Source of the DNA: Bacillota bacterium
Lineage (GTDB): Bacteria > Bacillota > Clostridia > Lachnospirales > Lachnospiraceae
Length of the DNA stretch: 52,523 nucleotides
Direction of reading: 5' to 3'
Assembly (NCBI GenBank): GCA_023390555.1
Contig: JAEWCQ010000040.1
Coordinates: 2,501-55,023, forward strand
The translations under genes were made by a program, and so were the position numbers. Shown piece after piece: positions 51,323 to 52,523 of this stretch. Within the stretch, counting starts at the first letter, position 1; the number at the start of each line of letters is the position of its first letter. Below the pieces are notes generated by a model, which was given only the letters and a program-made list of their open reading frames with translations, made no database searches and had not been told where the DNA came from.

Positions 51323-51533
51323 AAAAAATATCTGTCAACTTTGTCCTACGTATCTTCTTTTCTTTCGGAAATTATGATGATATTTACAACTAGTCGCATT
51401 TACCAGCACACATGCCGCCTCCACATCGCCATTTCAGCAAGTGGAGGCAGCATCAAATGGTGCATCGAGTAACTCTTTTAAGGAACTGCATGTACCTACT
51501 ACCGGCACTCAAGATTGTTATTTCCCAGATTCA
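51323..51533. other. Stretch between the collagen-like gene and its terminator
   Basis: No convincing gene. On the minus strand short open frames hold Cys-rich segments (for example KWRCGGGMCAGKCD ending at a TAG near 51393), and one frame stays open through a single TGA. No ribosome site supports either. See findings. Confidence 0.4.
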
Positions 51534-52523
51534 TTAGACAAGCCCCCAAATGGATATGCTGAAAACAGTCTCCACGGCTTGACTAAAAAGCAGACTTTTA
51601 CGGCTGTTTATAATACACAGTTCTGTAATTTTCCCACTCACCTGTATGACATCCGTAAAGGTCATCGGCGAAGTACTGTTTGGTGCTAAGATAATATCAT
51701 GTGATGTTACTATTACCCCGTTTCGTTCAAGACATATTTGCGTTCTATTTTCATCCGCAATATTGGTTGCATACAGCAAATAGGTAACTACATATTTTCC
51801 CGGACGGTTAATTGTGAATACCCCATTGGCATGATTATAGACGATATATGGAGCTCCACTTGTTACCTCAGTATTAAACTTCATTGTTTTGCCTGATAAA
51901 TACAATCGTTCCGTCTGCTCCACCGAATACCTTTGTGCATATTGCGCACCAGCCAGAATTACTGCCGGCCCTGTTGGTCCTGTGGGCCCTGTTGGGCCGG
52001 GATATCCCCTTTCACCCTGTGGGCCTTCCGGTCCCTGACATCCTCTTACCCCTTGGGGTCCCTGAGGCCCAATCGGACCAGCAGATCCCTCTGGACCGAT
52101 TTCTCCTGGCGGTCCTTCCGGACCTCTTTCGCCCTGTGGTCCTTCCTGGCCTGCCGGTCCCCTGCATCCGACAGGTCCTTCATCTCCCCTTGGACCACGT
52201 GGACCAGGCGGCCCTATGGGGCCGACCGGTCCTGGATTCCCCTTCGGTCCCATGAGACCGGGACAGCCTTGTTCGCCTTGAGGACCTGATTCTCCCCGCA
52301 TACCTTGCGGCCCTGGATAACCCTGTTCTCCTTTGGGACCTGTTGGGCCCTGACAACCTGTATCTCCTTTGGGACCTGTCGGACCCGGACAACCTGCATT
52401 TCCTTTGGGACCTGTCGGTCCCGGACAGCCTGTATCTCCTTTCGGACCTGTAGAGCCCGGACAACCCGCATTTCCTTTGGGACCTGTCGGTCCCGGACAG
52501 CCTGTATCTCCTTTCGGACCTGT
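51534..52523 (-). CDS. Collagen-like exosporium/surface protein, 5' part outside window
   Basis: The minus-strand frame is open from the window edge; the ATG at 52301 lies inside the Gly-X-Y repeats and is not the true start. About 190 residues of Gly-X-Y triplets, with repeated TGPKGDTGCPG/TGPKGNAGCPG units, precede a C-terminal beta domain of about 140 residues (VILAGAQYAQRYS to VFSISIWGLV) resembling the BclA/C1q-TNF jelly-roll trimerisation head. Such proteins form filaments on spores or cells. Several Cys inside the triplets are unusual. Followed by a terminator. The N-terminal anchor is not visible. Confidence 0.88.
   Translation of the reverse strand, partial: TGPKGDTGCPGPTGPKGNAGCPGSTGPKGDTGCPGPTGPKGNAGCPGPTGPKGDTGCQGPTGPKGEQGYPGPQGMRGESGPQGEQGCPGLMGPKGNPGPVGPIGPPGPRGPRGDEGPVGCRGPAGQEGPQGERGPEGPPGEIGPEGSAGPIGPQGPQGVRGCQGPEGPQGERGYPGPTGPTGPTGPAVILAGAQYAQRYSVEQTERLYLSGKTMKFNTEVTSGAPYIVYNHANGVFTINRPGKYVVTYLLYATNIADENRTQICLERNGVIVTSHDIILAPNSTSPMTFTDVIQVSGKITELCIINSRKSLLFSQAVETVFSISIWGLV
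52311..52523 (-). repeat. 36-base tandem repeats in the collagen-like gene
   Basis: Six units of 12 codons (PTGPKGDTGCPG alternating with PTGPKGNAGCPG, the last ones degenerate as GCQG and GEQGYPG) run to the window edge, with near-identical DNA every 72 bases. Expect copy-number variation and assembly errors here. Confidence 0.85.

Noticed and set aside
1..52523. CRISPR arrays, tRNA or rRNA genes, intact IS elements, prophage
   Set aside because: No regularly spaced direct repeats other than the collagen-like coding repeats, no transposase or integrase reading frames, and no RNA-gene sequence recognised by eye; a tRNA scan would be a useful check.

Overview
The window reads as chromosome from a spore-forming Clostridia bacterium, most likely a Lachnospiraceae-type gut anaerobe. 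The grounds are strong AGGAGG-type ribosome sites before nearly every gene, moderate G+C, a clpC/radA neighbourhood, a monomeric ferredoxin-fused [FeFe]-hydrogenase, a (truncated) spore cortex-lytic-type gene and a collagen-like surface protein. Almost all genes are on the minus strand. Exceptions are a short leader-free stretch near 48.2-50.2 kb with the broken spore gene and a CadD-type transporter. No rRNA, tRNA, CRISPR array, intact insertion sequence or prophage was seen.

Layout from left to right: the start of radA (running off the left edge); a small protein of unknown function; clpC; and a membrane-anchored cadherin-like protein whose promoter probably drives clpC. Next is a complete kdpABC potassium pump with its KdpD/KdpE sensor system (5.3-13.3 kb). 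Between 13.4 and 34.7 kb lies one of the largest sulfur-acquisition regions one could expect in a single stretch. It holds a YezD-type protein with an amino-acid ABC permease and ATPase, then metY, the MetQIN methionine importer, a methionine-aminotransferase-like and hydroxyacid-dehydrogenase-like pair, and a GNAT. These are followed by an FtsX-type ABC transporter with a DUF4418 protein, a NitT/TauT-type ABC importer, cysK, a cystathionine gamma-lyase/synthase, and at the promoter-proximal end a five-gene nitrogenase-like cluster (D-, K-, H-, NifX- and NifB-like). From 34.7 to 39.5 kb there is a MarR-controlled pair of ABC exporters. Then come HtrA, the [FeFe]-hydrogenase, a CsoR-CopA-CopZ copper operon, a flavin reductase with a ThrE-type exporter, the broken spore gene, a CadD-type transporter, a GNAT and a collagen-like protein truncated by the right edge.

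The exciting system is the nitrogenase-like cluster. NifH-, NifD- and NifK-like subunits keep the metal-cluster cysteines of nitrogenase (P-cluster positions in both D and K, the cofactor Cys in D, both FeS cysteines in H). The alpha-His442 position of true NifD is not conserved by hand alignment, and NifE, NifN and NifV are absent. The genes sit directly upstream of, and probably in one transcript with, cysK, a PLP C-S lyase/synthase, two organosulfur-type importers and metY. By analogy with the methylthio-alkane reductase of Rhodospirillum rubrum, I infer a reductase that cleaves C-S bonds of an imported organosulfur compound and passes methanethiol or sulfide to MetY and CysK. The exact substrate is unknown.

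Regulation is unusually legible. The nitrogenase-like operon has a consensus promoter whose -35 box is buried in the upstream terminator hairpin. Its leader carries a 23-nt element plus an intrinsic terminator, and an almost identical element plus terminator occurs again at the cysK stop codon. The yezD/amino-acid transporter operon has a 25-codon leader ORF with three consecutive Cys codons, pointing to cysteine-sensing attenuation. The copper operon has a textbook CsoR operator over its promoter, and copZ appears to be translated from an internal ribosome site inside copA. The marR operon has a clear palindromic operator.
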